Both the position numbers and the translations under genes were made by a program. Shown here piece by piece: positions 63,840 through 64,000 of a DNA stretch of 64,000 bases (within the stretch, counting starts at the first letter, position 1; each line of letters begins with the position of its first letter). This DNA comes from Colius striatus (Eukaryota > Chordata > Aves > Coliiformes > Coliidae). The stretch covers positions 9,212,001 to 9,276,000 of the forward strand of contig NC_084774.1 in NCBI RefSeq assembly GCF_028858725.1. The letters run 5' to 3'. Under the pieces are notes generated by a model, which was given only the letters and a program-made list of their open reading frames with translations, was not told where the DNA came from and did no database searches.

Positions 63840-64000
63840 CCCTGCCCACGGGCCTCACTCCAGCTGGGCGATGTTTTGTAAGGACTCCTGAGCCTCTGCG
63901 GCGCAGAGATAAGCCCAAGAATTCGCCGTCGGTTCCAAATATCCCGTCCGCTTCCTCCCGCCGTCCTCGCCGCCGCTCCAGCCCGTTTGTCTCATTTCCG
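63840..64000. promoter_or_regulatory. CpG-rich block at the window edge
   Basis: CpG density rises towards the end (CGCCGTCCTCGCCGCCGC). There is a GATA-type word (CAGAGATAAGCC) and GGTTCCAAATATCCC. It may be the start of the next gene's promoter, which lies beyond the window. Confidence 0.25.

Overview
This 64 kb window is almost certainly avian nuclear DNA. It carries many CR1 LINE 3' ends, including two with the typical ATTCTATGATTC-type terminus. Genes have GT-AG introns and CpG-island starts. The DNA is GC-rich, gene-dense and full of minisatellites, as on a bird microchromosome. Gene order SAMD10 (minus), PRPF6 (plus), C20orf204 (plus) matches human 20q13.33 from memory, so the segment probably corresponds to chicken chromosome 20. 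The exact bird cannot be told from the sequence.

Layout. (1) 170-9952, minus: SAMD10, a small SAM-domain adaptor-like protein in five coding exons. It has a CpG promoter above 9952 and a second possible first exon at 6889-6958. (2) 10431-18080: an intergenic stretch between the divergent SAMD10 and PRPF6 genes, with CR1 fragments and a few AT-rich islands that may be regulatory. (3) 18244-40266, plus: PRPF6, a complete 21-exon gene for the 941-residue U5/tri-snRNP splicing factor. It has a 50-bp GC-rich minisatellite in intron 1 and CR1 fragments in introns 1, 3, 9 and 13. (4) 42570-48198, plus: a CpG-island start and the bird counterpart of human C20orf204 (LINC00176), a small secreted protein. 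(5) 51990-52966: a 29-bp minisatellite with an 11-12 unit higher-order repeat. (6) 54250-55626, minus: an intronless, intact Rh-family ammonium/ammonia transporter with an HNF1-like palindrome just upstream. (7) 55700-64000: no protein gene recognised, but several AT-rich islands with SOX, FOX, OTX and CArG-like sites, several arrays and a CR1. This could be the regulatory landscape of a next gene (SOX18 lies beyond C20orf204 in human), but that gene is not in the window.

The most interesting reading is C20orf204. Its four coding exons are all separated by phase-0 introns. They encode signal peptide plus helix A (47 aa), a short linker (21 aa), helices B and C (51 aa) and helix D (51 aa), with four cysteines and two N-glycosylation sequons. 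That is the exon plan of short-chain helical cytokines of the IL-2/IL-4/GM-CSF type. I propose it as a candidate unrecognised four-helix cytokine. The genes are not an operon: PRPF6 is a housekeeping splicing gene, SAMD10 and C20orf204 are little-studied neighbours, and the Rh gene is an independent membrane transporter.

Limits: all gene models are hand-spliced from the sequence and from remembered human proteins. No alignment, conservation or expression data were available. The conserved-element calls are guesses from base composition and motifs.
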